Counted from the first letter of the stretch, positions 16,254 through 25,571 are shown. The stretch: 64,000 nucleotides of DNA from Streptomyces sp. TP-A0356 (GCF_001417775.1 NZ_BBZJ01000012.1:1-64000); one strand, 5' to 3'. The notes: generated from the letters alone by a model not told the origin. Numbers and translations: made by a program.

Positions 16254-16826
16254 TCAGTCGAGCCCGGTGGCCGCCGCGTGCAGTTCGTGGAGCGCCTGGC
16301 GCGCGAGTTCCGTGAAGGTCTGCTCGTTGGCTGGATCGCTCCAGCGGGCGAAGGCGCCAGAGAAGGCGCGGACGCCGAGGTCGGCGGCGAGACTCGCGGT
16401 CGGATCCGGTACGTCGCGCTTGCGGAGTGCGTCCGCCATGGCCGCGGCGAGGCGGGCGCGCTTGAACGCGTCGCGCTCCTGCAGCTCACTGTTGCCGGCG
16501 ATGACCGCTCGCAGCCGGGGCCCGAAGTCACGCTGCCCGGGCGTGAAGGTGGCGGTGGCGGCGTCGAGGGCGGCGGCGACCGCCTGGAGCGGCGTGGCGG
16601 CGGGCGGCGCGGTGTCGATCCCGTCCGCGAGGAGTCGAGCGTGCGTGTCCTGACCGGCGAACAGCACCTCCCGCTTGTCGGGGAAGTGCCGGAAGAAGGT
16701 GGTCTTGGTCAGTCCGGCTCGCTCGGCGATCTGGGCGACCGTGGTGTTGTCGTACCCCTGCTCGGTGAACAGCTCCAGTGCGGCGCGCACCAGTCGCTCC
16801 CGCGCGTTCGGTTCCCATCGGCCCAT
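16254..16826 (-). CDS. TetR-family repressor
   Basis: 190 residues from the ATG at 16824-16826; a GTG two codons earlier is also possible. The N-terminal helix-turn-helix reads RERLVRAALELFTEQGYDNT, TVAQIAERAGLTKTTFFRHF. The C-terminal ligand domain is variable, with the conserved ASLAADLGVRAFSGAFARW segment of TetR_C groups. It is divergent from the epimerase at 16939, and a long double operator fills the gap, so it probably represses itself and that gene. Ligand unknown, perhaps a substrate of the epimerase-like enzyme or an electrophile. Confidence 0.9.
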   Translation of the reverse strand: MGRWEPNARERLVRAALELFTEQGYDNTTVAQIAERAGLTKTTFFRHFPDKREVLFAGQDTHARLLADGIDTAPPAATPLQAVAAALDAATATFTPGQRDFGPRLRAVIAGNSELQERDAFKRARLAAAMADALRKRDVPDPTASLAADLGVRAFSGAFARWSDPANEQTFTELARQALHELHAAATGLD

Positions 16827-16839
16827 GGGCACAGCCTAT

Positions 16840-16895
16840 GTGATGTGACTCGGTACCGTCACTCCTGCTATGGTGACGGTACTGAGTCACATCAC
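16840..16895. promoter_or_regulatory. Double TetR operator with 22-bp arms
   Basis: Arms 16840-16861 and 16874-16895 are reverse complements at 21 of 22 positions, spaced by 12 bp. Each arm also contains its own dyad, TGACTCGGTACCGTCA and TGACGGTACTGAGTCA, so each can hold a TetR dimer. The arrangement covers the whole promoter region between the two divergent genes. Confidence 0.85.
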
Positions 16896-16938
16896 TTCGC
16901 CCCGCCCGGCGGGGCGGCTCATCCACGGGAGACTCACC

Positions 16939-17823
16939 ATGCGTGTCTTCGTCACCGGCGCCAGCGGCCACATCGGCTCGGCCGTCATCCCCGAACTGCT
17001 CCAGGCCGGGCACGAGGTCGTCGGCCTGGCCCGGTCCGAGACGTCGGCCGCCGCGGTGAAGGCCCTGGGCGCCGAGGTGCGCCGCGGCGACCTGGAGGAC
17101 CTGGACGGCCTGCGCGAGGCCGCCGCCGAGGCGGACGCGGTCATCCACCTCGCGTTCAACCACGACGCCATCGCCGCCGGCAAGTTCGCCGAAGCGGCGG
17201 CCGCCGACCTGGCCGTGGTGCGGGCCCTGGGCGACGCGCTGGCCGGCACGGGCAAGACCCTCATCGGCATCGGCATGACACACACCGGCGATCCGGAACG
17301 CGACGCGGCGATCGACGCCAACCCGCGGTCCGCCGTCGCGCGCGCGATCGCCGGGTTCACCGAACACGACGTGCGGACCCTGCTCGTCGCGATCCCGCCG
17401 GTCACGCACAGCACGGGGGACAAGACCGGCTTCATCCCGACGCTGATCAAGATCGCCCGTGACACGGGCGTGTCCGGCTACGTCGGCGACGGCGCCCACC
17501 GCTGGCCCGCCGGCCACGTCCTGGACATCGCCCGACTCTTCCGGCTGGCGCTCGAGAAGGCCCCTGCCGGATCGCAGCTGTACGCCGCGACCGAAGAGGG
17601 CATCACGGTGCGCGAGATCGCCGAGACCATCGGCCGCCACTTGGACGTCCCCGCCGAGAGCATCCCTGCCGAGCAGGCCGCGGACCACTTCAAGTCCTTC
17701 CCGTTCATGACGCTCGACATCACGATGCCCAACACGCAGACCCGGCAGCTGCTGGACTGGGAGCCGGTCCACCCCGGGCTCATCGCCGACCTCGAGGACG
17801 GCCACTACTTCACCGCACAATGA
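16939..17823 (+). CDS. NAD(P)-dependent epimerase/atypical SDR
   Basis: 294 residues from the ATG at 16939 (GGGAGA at 16927). It has the extended-SDR glycine motif VFVTGASGHIGSAVIPELLQ, then DLEDLDGLREAAAEADAVIH, and IGIGMTHTGDP where classical enzymes have the catalytic Ser. It lacks an obvious YxxxK, as in many atypical NmrA-like SDRs. The C-terminal part (GDGAHRWPAGHVLDIARLFR) resembles NAD-dependent epimerase/dehydratases often paired with TetR regulators. Substrate unknown; it may act as a redox sensor or reductase. It is under the divergent TetR. Confidence 0.85.
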   Translation: MRVFVTGASGHIGSAVIPELLQAGHEVVGLARSETSAAAVKALGAEVRRGDLEDLDGLREAAAEADAVIHLAFNHDAIAAGKFAEAAAADLAVVRALGDALAGTGKTLIGIGMTHTGDPERDAAIDANPRSAVARAIAGFTEHDVRTLLVAIPPVTHSTGDKTGFIPTLIKIARDTGVSGYVGDGAHRWPAGHVLDIARLFRLALEKAPAGSQLYAATEEGITVREIAETIGRHLDVPAESIPAEQAADHFKSFPFMTLDITMPNTQTRQLLDWEPVHPGLIADLEDGHYFTAQ

Positions 17824-18176
17824 TCCCTGCTCCTTCGCACTGTTGCCCGACCCGATGGCGAACGTGACCTGCTGGAGAGGCAGGTCGGCTCCGGCGGCGA
17901 GGGCGCCGAGCAGCGGACGGCCCGGCCGGCGGAGCTGAACAACCGTGGCAACGAGGCAAATCCAAGGGGCGAGCCCCTTCCGGCCTGGCCGTGACGACCG
18001 CGAACCGGACACGCATAGGCCGCGCAAGCCGCCCGGCGCGAGGGGTAGACCCAGCAACAGCCGGACGCCCCACCAACCGCGGACCCTCTCGCACCCCGGC
18101 ACGACGACGCACTGACCGGAACCCGGCTGACCACGTGGCGCGTTGGACAGTCAGCCCACGAGTGAGGAGCGACCGC
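17824..18176. other. Intergenic, no gene recognised
   Basis: About 350 bases with no supported frame. It probably contains the promoter of the PPOX gene; GAGGAG at 18164-18169 is its ribosome site. Confidence 0.4.
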
Positions 18177-18617
18177 ATGGCAGCCAAACTGGACGAGATC
18201 ACACGCGCTTGGCTTCGGGAACCCAGGTTCTGGCAGGTGGCCACCCTGAACCCGGACGGTTCACCGCAGCTGACACCGATGTGGGCTGACCTGGAGGACG
18301 GCTTGATCGTGATCAACACCTCGGCCGGCCGCGTCAAGGAGGAGAACCTGCGGCGTGACCCCCGGGTGTCCCTGTGCTGTATGGACACGGAGAATCCGTA
18401 CCACCGGGTCGAGATCCGGGGCCACGCCGTCCGTTTCGTGGTGGGAGAGCCAGCCGTACGCATCATGGACCGGCTCGCGCAGAAGTACCTCCGCACGGAG
18501 ACGTTTCCCTGGCTGATCCCCGGCGAGGTACGAGTGGCGGTCTACATCGAGCCGCACCACATCCACCGTGTCGTCGGCGTTGAGAAGTTCCGGCCCGGCG
18601 TACTGCCCGACGCATGA
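18177..18617 (+). CDS. PPOX-class F420/FMN-dependent oxidoreductase
   Basis: 146 residues from the ATG at 18177; the longer open frame upstream has no homology. Split-barrel flavoprotein: FWQVATLNPDGSPQLTPMWA, then IVINTSAGRVKEENLRRDPR and VSLCCMDTENPYHRVEIRGH, and a C-terminal YIEPHHIHRVVGV strand. The pattern fits the pyridoxamine-5'-phosphate-oxidase-like family that in actinobacteria mostly uses coenzyme F420. The likely role is reduction of a small unsaturated or quinone-like compound. Single gene. Confidence 0.88.
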   Translation: MAAKLDEITRAWLREPRFWQVATLNPDGSPQLTPMWADLEDGLIVINTSAGRVKEENLRRDPRVSLCCMDTENPYHRVEIRGHAVRFVVGEPAVRIMDRLAQKYLRTETFPWLIPGEVRVAVYIEPHHIHRVVGVEKFRPGVLPDA

Positions 18618-18771
18618 GGCCACCCGAAACACCCGGACCAGCGGTCGCTGCAGCAGCGAACTCCCGCCCGGCCAGCGTCACCATCCACGGCGCGGACATC
18701 GGCCGGTGACTCGCTCGGCAGCACCAGCACGACGTGCGGGCGAAGCATGCCCCACAGTGACGTCAGGGTGC

Positions 18772-19005
18772 CTAGGGCGGCGCGTGGATGGTGGGCCGGG
18801 AGGTAGGGGTGCAGATGGTGGTGAGCAGGGAGTGCAGCGTGCGGGTGCCCTTGAACCGGCCGTACTCCGCACTCGCGCCGTTCTCCGCCCCGGTCAGCTT
18901 CACCTTCTTCCACTCCCGGCGTGAAGCCCCGCACCGTTCGGCCAGCCGCATCACCGGGACCAGCCCGGCATGCGCGATGAGATTCGGGACATCGAACGGG
19001 CACAA
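18772..19005 (-). pseudogene. IS1380-like transposase N-terminal remnant
   Basis: The minus strand reads FDVPNLIAHAGLVPVMRLAE then VKLTGAENGASAEYGRF, the opening of actinobacterial IS1380-type transposases. After about 45 residues the reading switches to unrelated sequence. A leader-like hairpin lies upstream at 19036-19103. Confidence 0.65.
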
Positions 19006-19035
19006 TCCTGCCAGGGTGTGGGAACTTGCATCTCA

Positions 19036-19103
19036 GAAGTGCCTTGCCGATCGTGCGTGCTGGAAGCCTGAAACTCCCATCACCGCAGTTGACAAGGCAC
19101 TTC
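19036..19103. repeat. Inverted repeat in the IS1380-like leader
   Basis: GAAGTGCCTTG (19036-19046) and CAAGGCACTTC (19093-19103) are perfect 11-bp complements, 46 bp apart. They lie just upstream of the transposase remnant on the minus strand and are probably part of the element end. Confidence 0.6.
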
Positions 19104-19190
19104 CTCGTTTCCCCGGGCGTTATCCACAACGGACCGGTCGGTGGATCGAGGCTACGCTGCTACCGCAGACGCACCGAATGAGACGTCATC

Positions 19191-19541
19191 TCATTCGCGG
19201 CACCAGTACAAGATGGCGTCCCAGGTCTTGGGGCCGACGATGCCGTCGACGTGCAGCTTGCAGTGTTCTTGGGTGGCCACGACTGCGTTGTACGTTCTAC
19301 GGCCGAAGGTCCCGTCGACTGTGACGGCGAGTTTGCCCTGCAGGTATTCCACGCAGCTGCCAGTACTGCCCAGCTCCAGGATTTCGGTGGGCAGGCCGTG
19401 GGCCCAGTGGCACCCCAGCGCCGCGGAGGACGTCGGCGTGACCGCATCGGCCGAGCCGGCGACGACGAGCTGCGCGGCGCCGGCCAGAACTGCGGCCACG
19501 AGCGCTTGCAGTACGCGTGGGGGCTTTCGTGCCGGTCGCAT
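19191..19541 (-). CDS. Secreted peptidoglycan-binding domain protein
   Basis: 116 residues from the ATG at 19539-19541. The signal peptide has an RPARK charge cluster and hydrophobic core (VLQALVAAVLAGAAQLVVAG) with an ADA-type cleavage site. The mature part is one PG_binding_1 repeat (VEYLQGKLAVTVDGTFGRRT, then LHVDGIVGPKTWDAILYWC) with four Cys. It has no catalytic domain, so it probably acts as a wall-binding or decoy protein, or as an inhibitor. It belongs to the group of cell-wall-active secreted proteins between 19 and 28 kb. Confidence 0.85.
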   Translation of the reverse strand: MRPARKPPRVLQALVAAVLAGAAQLVVAGSADAVTPTSSAALGCHWAHGLPTEILELGSTGSCVEYLQGKLAVTVDGTFGRRTYNAVVATQEHCKLHVDGIVGPKTWDAILYWCRE

Positions 19542-19680
19542 GGAGATACTCCGATCGGTTGGGACGGACGTGGCTGTCGTTGACGGGACGAGCAATTGAC
19601 GCCCGGCCGGGCCACCGGCGGGGGCCCGAGCGTCTGGCCGGGCGCCGTCCTTGCTGGACTGCTGCCGATGCGGTGGCGGC

Positions 19681-20088
19681 TCAGCTGTTGGTGAGCTTGA
19701 AGCCGACGACCTCGACCGTGCCGTAGGTCCTCGACCAGTCGATGCAGTTGCCAGCGGTGAACTGGTCGCCGATCTCTACGCCGTCGACGATGTAGTTGAC
19801 GTACCCCGAGTAGGCGCCGGCGCAGATTCCGTATGAGGTCCAGGTCGGCGAGAAGGACTTGAAGCCGGTGTAGTGGAAGCAAGCGGGGAAACCGTGGTAT
19901 TTGGTCCAGATCCGGAAGTAGTTGGTGTGATTGCCACAGGTCACCGGGGCTACCGAGGCCTCCGAGGCGGACTGGTCGGCCGGGACGGCTCCTGCTTGGG
20001 CGGTGGCGGCGGTGGCGCACAGGAGTGCGGCGCCGAGGAATGCGCCGAGCCCGTGGGCGACGCGGCGGAGCGGCATTGCAGTGTTCAT
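19681..20088 (-). CDS. Small secreted protein, possibly beta/gamma-crystallin-like
   Basis: 135 residues from the ATG at 20086-20088 with AAGGAG just upstream. The signal peptide (LGAFLGAALLCATAATAQAG) is followed by a 95-residue mature domain rich in aromatic residues with paired cysteines (VTCGNHTNYFRIWTKYHGFP, YGICAGAYSGYVNYIVDGVE, NCIDWSRTYGTVEVV). The C-G-N-x-x-x-Y-F-x-I-W opening resembles the Streptomyces killer-toxin-like crystallin proteins, but this is similarity by eye only. A secreted toxin or inhibitor is possible. Confidence 0.7.
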   Translation of the reverse strand: MNTAMPLRRVAHGLGAFLGAALLCATAATAQAGAVPADQSASEASVAPVTCGNHTNYFRIWTKYHGFPACFHYTGFKSFSPTWTSYGICAGAYSGYVNYIVDGVEIGDQFTAGNCIDWSRTYGTVEVVGFKLTNS

Positions 20089-20399
20089 GATGTCTCCTTG
20101 AACCCAAGAGAGATAGGCGCGGTCGAAGAGACCGCACACAGGCGGGGCGGGGGGTGATCGGAGGCGGCCGATGCAATTCCCGCCAAAGTGGGTTGCGATG
20201 ATGCGGCAGGCGGTCGTCGACGACGCGAGCGGCCGTGAGGAGCATGATCTGCGCCGGGGCAGTCAGCTCGCGATTCTGAGCCGTTGAAGCAACTGACACA
20301 CGGATTCGCTCGGGTCCACGCCGGTGCAGCTGCTGGCGTGACAGTTGATGGCCGTGGTCACGCGAGAAGCTGTGACCGCTTCGGCGGGTGCCCGGCAGA

Positions 20400-20999
20400 T
20401 CAGTACTCCCAGGCGGGGTGGCCGTAGCCCCAGATCAGGTGGCTGGTGCGGGGGTACTTCAGCCGCTTGACCTGGTCGGATCGGTTGCCCTCGACGGTGT
20501 AGACGTAGGTGTCGTCGTAGGACGTCACGATCCCGATGTGGTCCTCGCCGTCGTGCCCGTTCAGGTCGAAGAAGATCACGCAGCCTTCCCGCGGCCCGCC
20601 CCCGGTGGCCCCGCGACGGTAGAACCGGTTGTGGTTCTTGAACCACTTGAGGTGGTCGGGGACGTACTTGTGCTTGCCGCCGATGGCCCCCAGCTGGCCG
20701 ACCTCGTGAAAGACCCAGCTGACGAAGATGTCACACCACTCCTGGCCGTCGGCCCCGTACCACCTGCCGTACTTGGTGTGGTTGGTTCCGCTCTCCCGGT
20801 ATCCGACCTCCCGCTTGGCGATTCGGGCGACCTTCACCGAGGGCGCGTTCGGATCCATCGGTGCGACGGCGTCCAGCACGGCCAGTTCGGCCGGCGACAG
20901 CTCCTGGCTGGGGTCGACCCGCTTGGTCACATCAGTGAGTGCGTGTGTCTGAACCGGGGATGCGAGAGAACGTTCCCGCGGGCTCATGGAGTCGGTCAT
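20400..20999 (-). CDS. CHAP-domain cysteine peptidase/amidase without signal peptide
   Basis: 199 residues, ATG at 20997-20999 with AAGGAG at 21005-21010. The N-terminal 55 residues are a Pro/Ser/Asp-rich leader without a hydrophobic segment. The CHAP domain follows: EWCDIFVSWVFHEVGQLGAI (catalytic Cys89), then CVIFFDLNGHDGEDHIGIVT (catalytic His154). CHAP enzymes cut peptide cross-links or the amide bond in peptidoglycan. The missing signal peptide implies release by lysis, export by a specialised system, or an intracellular role. It sits among secreted wall-active proteins on the same strand as the two genes downstream. Confidence 0.85.
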   Translation of the reverse strand: MTDSMSPRERSLASPVQTHALTDVTKRVDPSQELSPAELAVLDAVAPMDPNAPSVKVARIAKREVGYRESGTNHTKYGRWYGADGQEWCDIFVSWVFHEVGQLGAIGGKHKYVPDHLKWFKNHNRFYRRGATGGGPREGCVIFFDLNGHDGEDHIGIVTSYDDTYVYTVEGNRSDQVKRLKYPRTSHLIWGYGHPAWEY

Positions 21000-21414
21000 G
21001 ATCACTCCTTGGTGCTGTCTGTGCGCCACCGCATGCGATTGCTCATACAGGACGGGTGACGGGCCGGACGCCGGGGCGTAGATGGCCGCCGTCGCCTGCC
21101 GAGTCGCCGTCGGGCGCCCGCCGAACACCAGGTTCCGGGCCCACTGGTTGTTGCGCAGGCCCCTGTCGCGGCATGAAACAAACACCCACAGACGCGTTGG
21201 TGGCGAGGGCCGGCTTCCCCGTGCCAGTGAACGGATCGCGTTGACTGTGGCGCCGGGATGGGGCTTCCGGCCTCCGCTCTGCAATACGCACAAGGACAGG
21301 CCAGCGTGACGCATGCCCATCGAGGCGAGCACATCTGTCAGCCAACCAAGCGTCGCCTCGGCGTCGGGAGCGCTGGGCGGAGGCGACGACGACGGCGATG
21401 TCTGGGAGATCCCG
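21000..21414. other. Intergenic, no gene recognised
   Basis: 415 bases between the CHAP gene and the stop of the large WD40 gene. No supported frame or strong hairpin was noticed. It should hold the CHAP promoter. Confidence 0.4.
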
Positions 21415-24400
21415 TCAGGCGCGGCATGGCTGAGCGTAGGGAAGTTCCCGTACGTAGTCCCGCCATTGCACCGGGGTGAGTAGACCCGCGGTGCTGGCGC
21501 AGATCCGCCGGATCGCCTGGCCGAGCCCGAGGGGCGTGAACTCAATCGTGCCATCCGGTCCCGCTGTGGCCAGGAGCTGCCCGTCCGGGCGGTACGCGGC
21601 CGTCTCTATCGCTGCGGTGTGTCCTGCGGTGAGCGGCCTGCCCCAGGGAACCGGTCGAGCAGGGTCGGTCAGATCCCATAGCCGGACGCTGCGGTCCTCG
21701 CCGGCGGAGGCCAGCGTGTGGCCGTCCGGGCTGAAGCCCACCCAGGTCACCGGACCGGTGTGCCCGGTCAGCGAGCCGCCGACGGGCGAGGCCTGCGCGG
21801 GGGCGCTGACGTTCCACAGGCGTACGTCGTGCCCGACGCCGGCAGTGGCCAGCAGCCGTCCGTCAGAGCTGAAGGCGCCCCACAAGGTGCCGCCCGTGTC
21901 GCCGGTGCGAATGTCCGGCAGGGCCCTGGGGCGGACCGGGTCGCGGATGTCCCACAGGCGGACCTTGTCGTCCTCGCTCGTACTGGCCAGGGTATGACCG
22001 TCCGGGCTGACGCCCGCCCAGTGGACATTGCTGATGTGGCCGGTCAGCGGGCTGCCCAGGGCGGCGGGGCGTGCGGGATCGATGACGTTCCACAGCCGGA
22101 GACTGTGCTTGGGGCCGCCTGTGACCAGTACATGCCCGTCAGGAGTGAAGGCCAGCACGCCGTCGGCCTGGTCGGCGCCGCCGGTGTGGATCAGGCCGAC
22201 CTGCCGGGGGCGGTCCGGTGCGGAGACGTCCCACAGCCACACGGTGCCGTCACCGTCGGCGCTCGCGAGTAAGCGGCCCCGCGGCTGGAACGCCCCCCGG
22301 ATGGCGAGGTGCTGACCGGGCAACTCACTCAACTGCCTGCCGCCCGCCGTATCGCGGACGTCCCACAGCCGTACCCTTCCGGCGCTCGCGCTGGCCAGTA
22401 CACGGCCGTCTGGGCTGAACGCGATACTGGTGACGCTGCCGAGATGGCCGGCCAGGACGGCGCGCGGCAGATGCCACAGACGTACGGTGTGGTCGTCGCT
22501 CGCACTGGCCAGCGACCGTCCATCGGGGCTGAACGCCAGCCAGTTGACGAATCCGGCGTGGCCGATCAACGGCTGCCCGAGGGCCGCCGGATGCCGCGGG
22601 TCGGAGACGTCCCACAGCCGCACGGTATGCTCCGCCCCGGCTGTGGCAAGTGTCCGGCCGTCCGGTGAGAACGCCACCGCGAGCAGGGTGTCGGTGTGAC
22701 CGGTCAGCGGCTGGCCCAGCGGATTGGCGTGCGCCGGGTCGGACACGTCCCACAGCCGCACTCTGTAGTCGTTGCCCACGCTGGCCATGAGCTTGCTGTC
22801 CGGGCGGAAAGCGACCGCGTAGACGACGTCCGGGTTGCTCAGCGGCTTCGACCACAGCTGCGGACGGGTCCGGTCGGTGACGTTCCACAGACGGATCAGG
22901 TGATCGTGGCCGGGGGCCGCCACCGTCCGGCCGTCCGGGCTGAAGGCGGCCGAGGCGACGGCGTCGCTCGCCCCGGTGAGCGGGGGGCCAAGGGCCTTGG
23001 CGCGCGCCGGGTCGGAGACGTCCCACAACCGTACGGTGTGGTCTTGGCTGGCGGTGGCCAGGGTGCGCCCGTCGCGGCTGAACGACACGGAGAAGACATA
23101 GTCGCGGTGCCCGGTCAGCGGCCTGCCCAGGGCCTTGGGATGCGCCGGGTCGCGGACGTCCCACAGCCGCGCCGTATGATCCCGGCTCGCGCTGGCCAGG
23201 GTGTGACCGTCCGGGGAGAACTGCAGCCAGTACACCCAGTTGGTGTGCCCGGTCAGTGGCCTGCCGAGCGGGACGGGGTGCGCTGGGTCGGCCAGGCTCC
23301 ACAGCCGGATGGTGTCGTCACCGGCCCCGGTCGCGAGGGTGTGCCCGTCCGGGGAGAACGCCACCGCGTACACTGCCTGGGAATGGCCGGACAGTACGGA
23401 GGACAGCGCGATGTTCTGCGTGTCCAGCAGGCCCGCGGCGGCTTCATGGTCCGACCGCAGCCGGTGCGCCGCCACATACATCCGCGCCGCCAGCGACGGA
23501 TCGGTCGCATTCAGCTGACCCGCCTCGGCCACCACCTGCTCGGCCACTGCGCGGTCACGGCCGGCGCGGGCCAGCGAGCGCTGCTGGAAGGCGATGACAG
23601 CGGCCGTCGACGCGACCAGGAGAAGGGCGGACACCGCGGCCAGCAGCGCCCGGATACGCCGAGCGGTGCGAGCCGCCGCCCGCCGCTCCTGCTCGCGGGC
23701 GGCGACGCTGGCGTCGAGGAACGCGGCCTCGCCCGGCGTGAGCTCCGCGCGATACCCGGTGAGGTACTCCTCGGCCGTGGCGAGGCGAGTGCCGCGGTAC
23801 AAGGCCCCGGGGTCCCGGTCGAGCGCGTCCCAGGCGCGGGCGGCCTCGGTGAGCTGGCGGTGCACACGAAGGCGTTCGCGGGCGCCGTCGACCCAGGACT
23901 GCAGTCGCGGCCACGCGGTGATCAGTGCTTCGTGCGCCAGGTGCATCATGTCGCCGTCGAGTGTGAGCAGCCGTGCGCGGACCAGTTGTTCCAGTACCGA
24001 GGCCGTGTCGGCGCGCTGGCCGGTGGCGCTCAGCGCCCGCAGTTCGGCGTGCTCGGCGGGACGGCTGGTGTCCTGGGCCCCTTCACCGGGCATGATCAGT
24101 CGCAGCAGGATACGCCGGGCGACCTCAGCCTGCTCCGGCGCGAGGCGGGTGTACAGCTCTTCGGCGGTGTGGGTGAGGGCGCCGTGGACACCGCCTGCAG
24201 TCTCGTAGGCGGCCAAGGTGAGGGTGCGGCCTCTGCGGCGGCGCCAGGTCTCCAGCAGAGCGTGGGACATGAGCGGCAGTCCGCCGGGTTCCTCGGCGAC
24301 GTCTTCGATGATCCTCGCCGTCAACGTGCGCTCGACGATCAGCCCTGCGGCCGCGGCGGGTTTGACGATCGCGTCGCGCAGTTCGGCCGGTCCCATGGGG

Positions 24401-25197
24401 CCGAGGAGGAAGGTGGCGTCGGTGAGGGCGGCGGCGAGCGGGCGATGGTCGGCGCAGCGGCTGAGGAAGTCCGCCCGTACCGCGATCACCACCCGCAGCC
24501 GCCTCTTCGGTTCCACCGCGCTCACCAGCAGGTCGAGGAATGCCGCACGCTCGGCCGGGTCCGAGCAGAGGGTGAAGAGCTCCTCGAACTGGTCGACCAC
24601 GACCAGTGTGTCACCGGCTTCCTGACTTGCCGTCAACGCAGGCGAGTGGGTGGACGCCGGGTGCGGCCCCGGGGTGAGGATCCGTATTGCTGCCAGCCGG
24701 CACCCAGATGACTGCTGGGCTTGGAGGGACGGGAGGAGCCCCGCGCGCAGGAGGGAGGACTTGCCGCTGCCGGACGCGCCCACCACCGCGACCATGCGGC
24801 AGTCCCGCACCCGGTCGGTCAGTTGGGCCACGAGTTGGTCGCGCCCGAAGAACAGATGCCGATCGCTGGGTTCGAAGCGGGCCAGTCCTCGGTACGGGGC
24901 GTCCGTGTCATCGGCGTCCTCCGGTTCGACGGCCACTTCCCGAGTCACCGCCCGCCAGCGCGGCTCCCACTCCTCGGGATCCGCACCGCATGCCCGCACA
25001 TAGGCCAGTACCACCTCCAGCGACGGCAGTTGGCCACCTGCGGCCGCCCTCGACAAGGTGGCGACCGAATAGCCCGTGCGCTGGGCCATGGCCCGGTAGG
25101 TCAGGCCTCCGGCCTCCTGGCGCAGCTTTCGCAGTGCGAACGCGAAGTGCTGGACCGGCCCGGCCGCCGGATCCAGCGGTCCCTCACGACGCCCCAT
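21415..25197 (-). CDS. HTH / STAND NTPase / transmembrane / 14-blade WD40 protein
   Basis: 1260 residues from the ATG at 25195-25197; upstream frame has no homology. Residues 15-75: XRE-like helix-turn-helix (GLTYRAMAQRTGYSVATLSR). Residues 101-210: NTPase with YRGLARFEPSDRHLFFGRD, Walker A VVGASGSGKSS (139-149) and Walker B TLVVVDQFEELF (198-209), the nSTAND1 type. About 519-545: one transmembrane helix (LLAAVSALLLVASTAAVIAF). About 600-1230: fourteen WD40 repeats ending xVRLWD, which would make two seven-bladed propellers. Such proteins are thought to sense a ligand through WD40 and switch through nucleotide-dependent oligomerisation. It lies in the middle of the wall-hydrolase group and may regulate it. 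Some STAND relatives act in phage defence. Confidence 0.9.
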   Translation of the reverse strand: MGRREGPLDPAAGPVQHFAFALRKLRQEAGGLTYRAMAQRTGYSVATLSRAAAGGQLPSLEVVLAYVRACGADPEEWEPRWRAVTREVAVEPEDADDTDAPYRGLARFEPSDRHLFFGRDQLVAQLTDRVRDCRMVAVVGASGSGKSSLLRAGLLPSLQAQQSSGCRLAAIRILTPGPHPASTHSPALTASQEAGDTLVVVDQFEELFTLCSDPAERAAFLDLLVSAVEPKRRLRVVIAVRADFLSRCADHRPLAAALTDATFLLGPMGPAELRDAIVKPAAAAGLIVERTLTARIIEDVAEEPGGLPLMSHALLETWRRRRGRTLTLAAYETAGGVHGALTHTAEELYTRLAPEQAEVARRILLRLIMPGEGAQDTSRPAEHAELRALSATGQRADTASVLEQLVRARLLTLDGDMMHLAHEALITAWPRLQSWVDGARERLRVHRQLTEAARAWDALDRDPGALYRGTRLATAEEYLTGYRAELTPGEAAFLDASVAAREQERRAAARTARRIRALLAAVSALLLVASTAAVIAFQQRSLARAGRDRAVAEQVVAEAGQLNATDPSLAARMYVAAHRLRSDHEAAAGLLDTQNIALSSVLSGHSQAVYAVAFSPDGHTLATGAGDDTIRLWSLADPAHPVPLGRPLTGHTNWVYWLQFSPDGHTLASASRDHTARLWDVRDPAHPKALGRPLTGHRDYVFSVSFSRDGRTLATASQDHTVRLWDVSDPARAKALGPPLTGASDAVASAAFSPDGRTVAAPGHDHLIRLWNVTDRTRPQLWSKPLSNPDVVYAVAFRPDSKLMASVGNDYRVRLWDVSDPAHANPLGQPLTGHTDTLLAVAFSPDGRTLATAGAEHTVRLWDVSDPRHPAALGQPLIGHAGFVNWLAFSPDGRSLASASDDHTVRLWHLPRAVLAGHLGSVTSIAFSPDGRVLASASAGRVRLWDVRDTAGGRQLSELPGQHLAIRGAFQPRGRLLASADGDGTVWLWDVSAPDRPRQVGLIHTGGADQADGVLAFTPDGHVLVTGGPKHSLRLWNVIDPARPAALGSPLTGHISNVHWAGVSPDGHTLASTSEDDKVRLWDIRDPVRPRALPDIRTGDTGGTLWGAFSSDGRLLATAGVGHDVRLWNVSAPAQASPVGGSLTGHTGPVTWVGFSPDGHTLASAGEDRSVRLWDLTDPARPVPWGRPLTAGHTAAIETAAYRPDGQLLATAGPDGTIEFTPLGLGQAIRRICASTAGLLTPVQWRDYVRELPYAQPCRA

Positions 25198-25571
25198 CCC
25201 GTCCCCCGTGGTCAACGCGAGCAGTGAGGGACAACAGTGGCACCGTCCTCGTCGCCGTCGCATCTCTGAACAGCATGTTTCAGCCGATCGGCGCCTACGG
25301 CCGACCTGCAGCGACGTTTGTTGCACTCGGCGATGCGGGGTGCGCAACAACGGGCCGACCCAGAAACATGTGACGGGACGACAGCCGGCAGGTCGACGGT
25401 GAGTGCTGCCGTACACGGCCGGGGCCGTGGCCGCGTCCACCGCTCACAAGAGGACCGTCGTCCCCGGCGTGCTGACGGGAGGGCGGGCGAACCGCTCCGC
25501 CGTGGCGGCGCCATGGGGGCGGGGCCCGTGGCCGGGGGCGAAGGGCGCGGACGAGCGAATGGAATCCATGA
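25198..25571. other. Divergent intergenic region, no gene recognised
   Basis: 374 bases between the WD40 gene and the lysozyme gene, which diverge. Promoters for both must lie here; I see no convincing operator palindrome. Confidence 0.4.

Noticed and set aside
22696..24711. 671-residue plus-strand open frame opposite the WD40 gene
   Set aside because: It is the antisense of a clearly coding repeat protein; its G/C-rich, Arg/Gly-rich translation follows the WD40 periodicity and matches no family.
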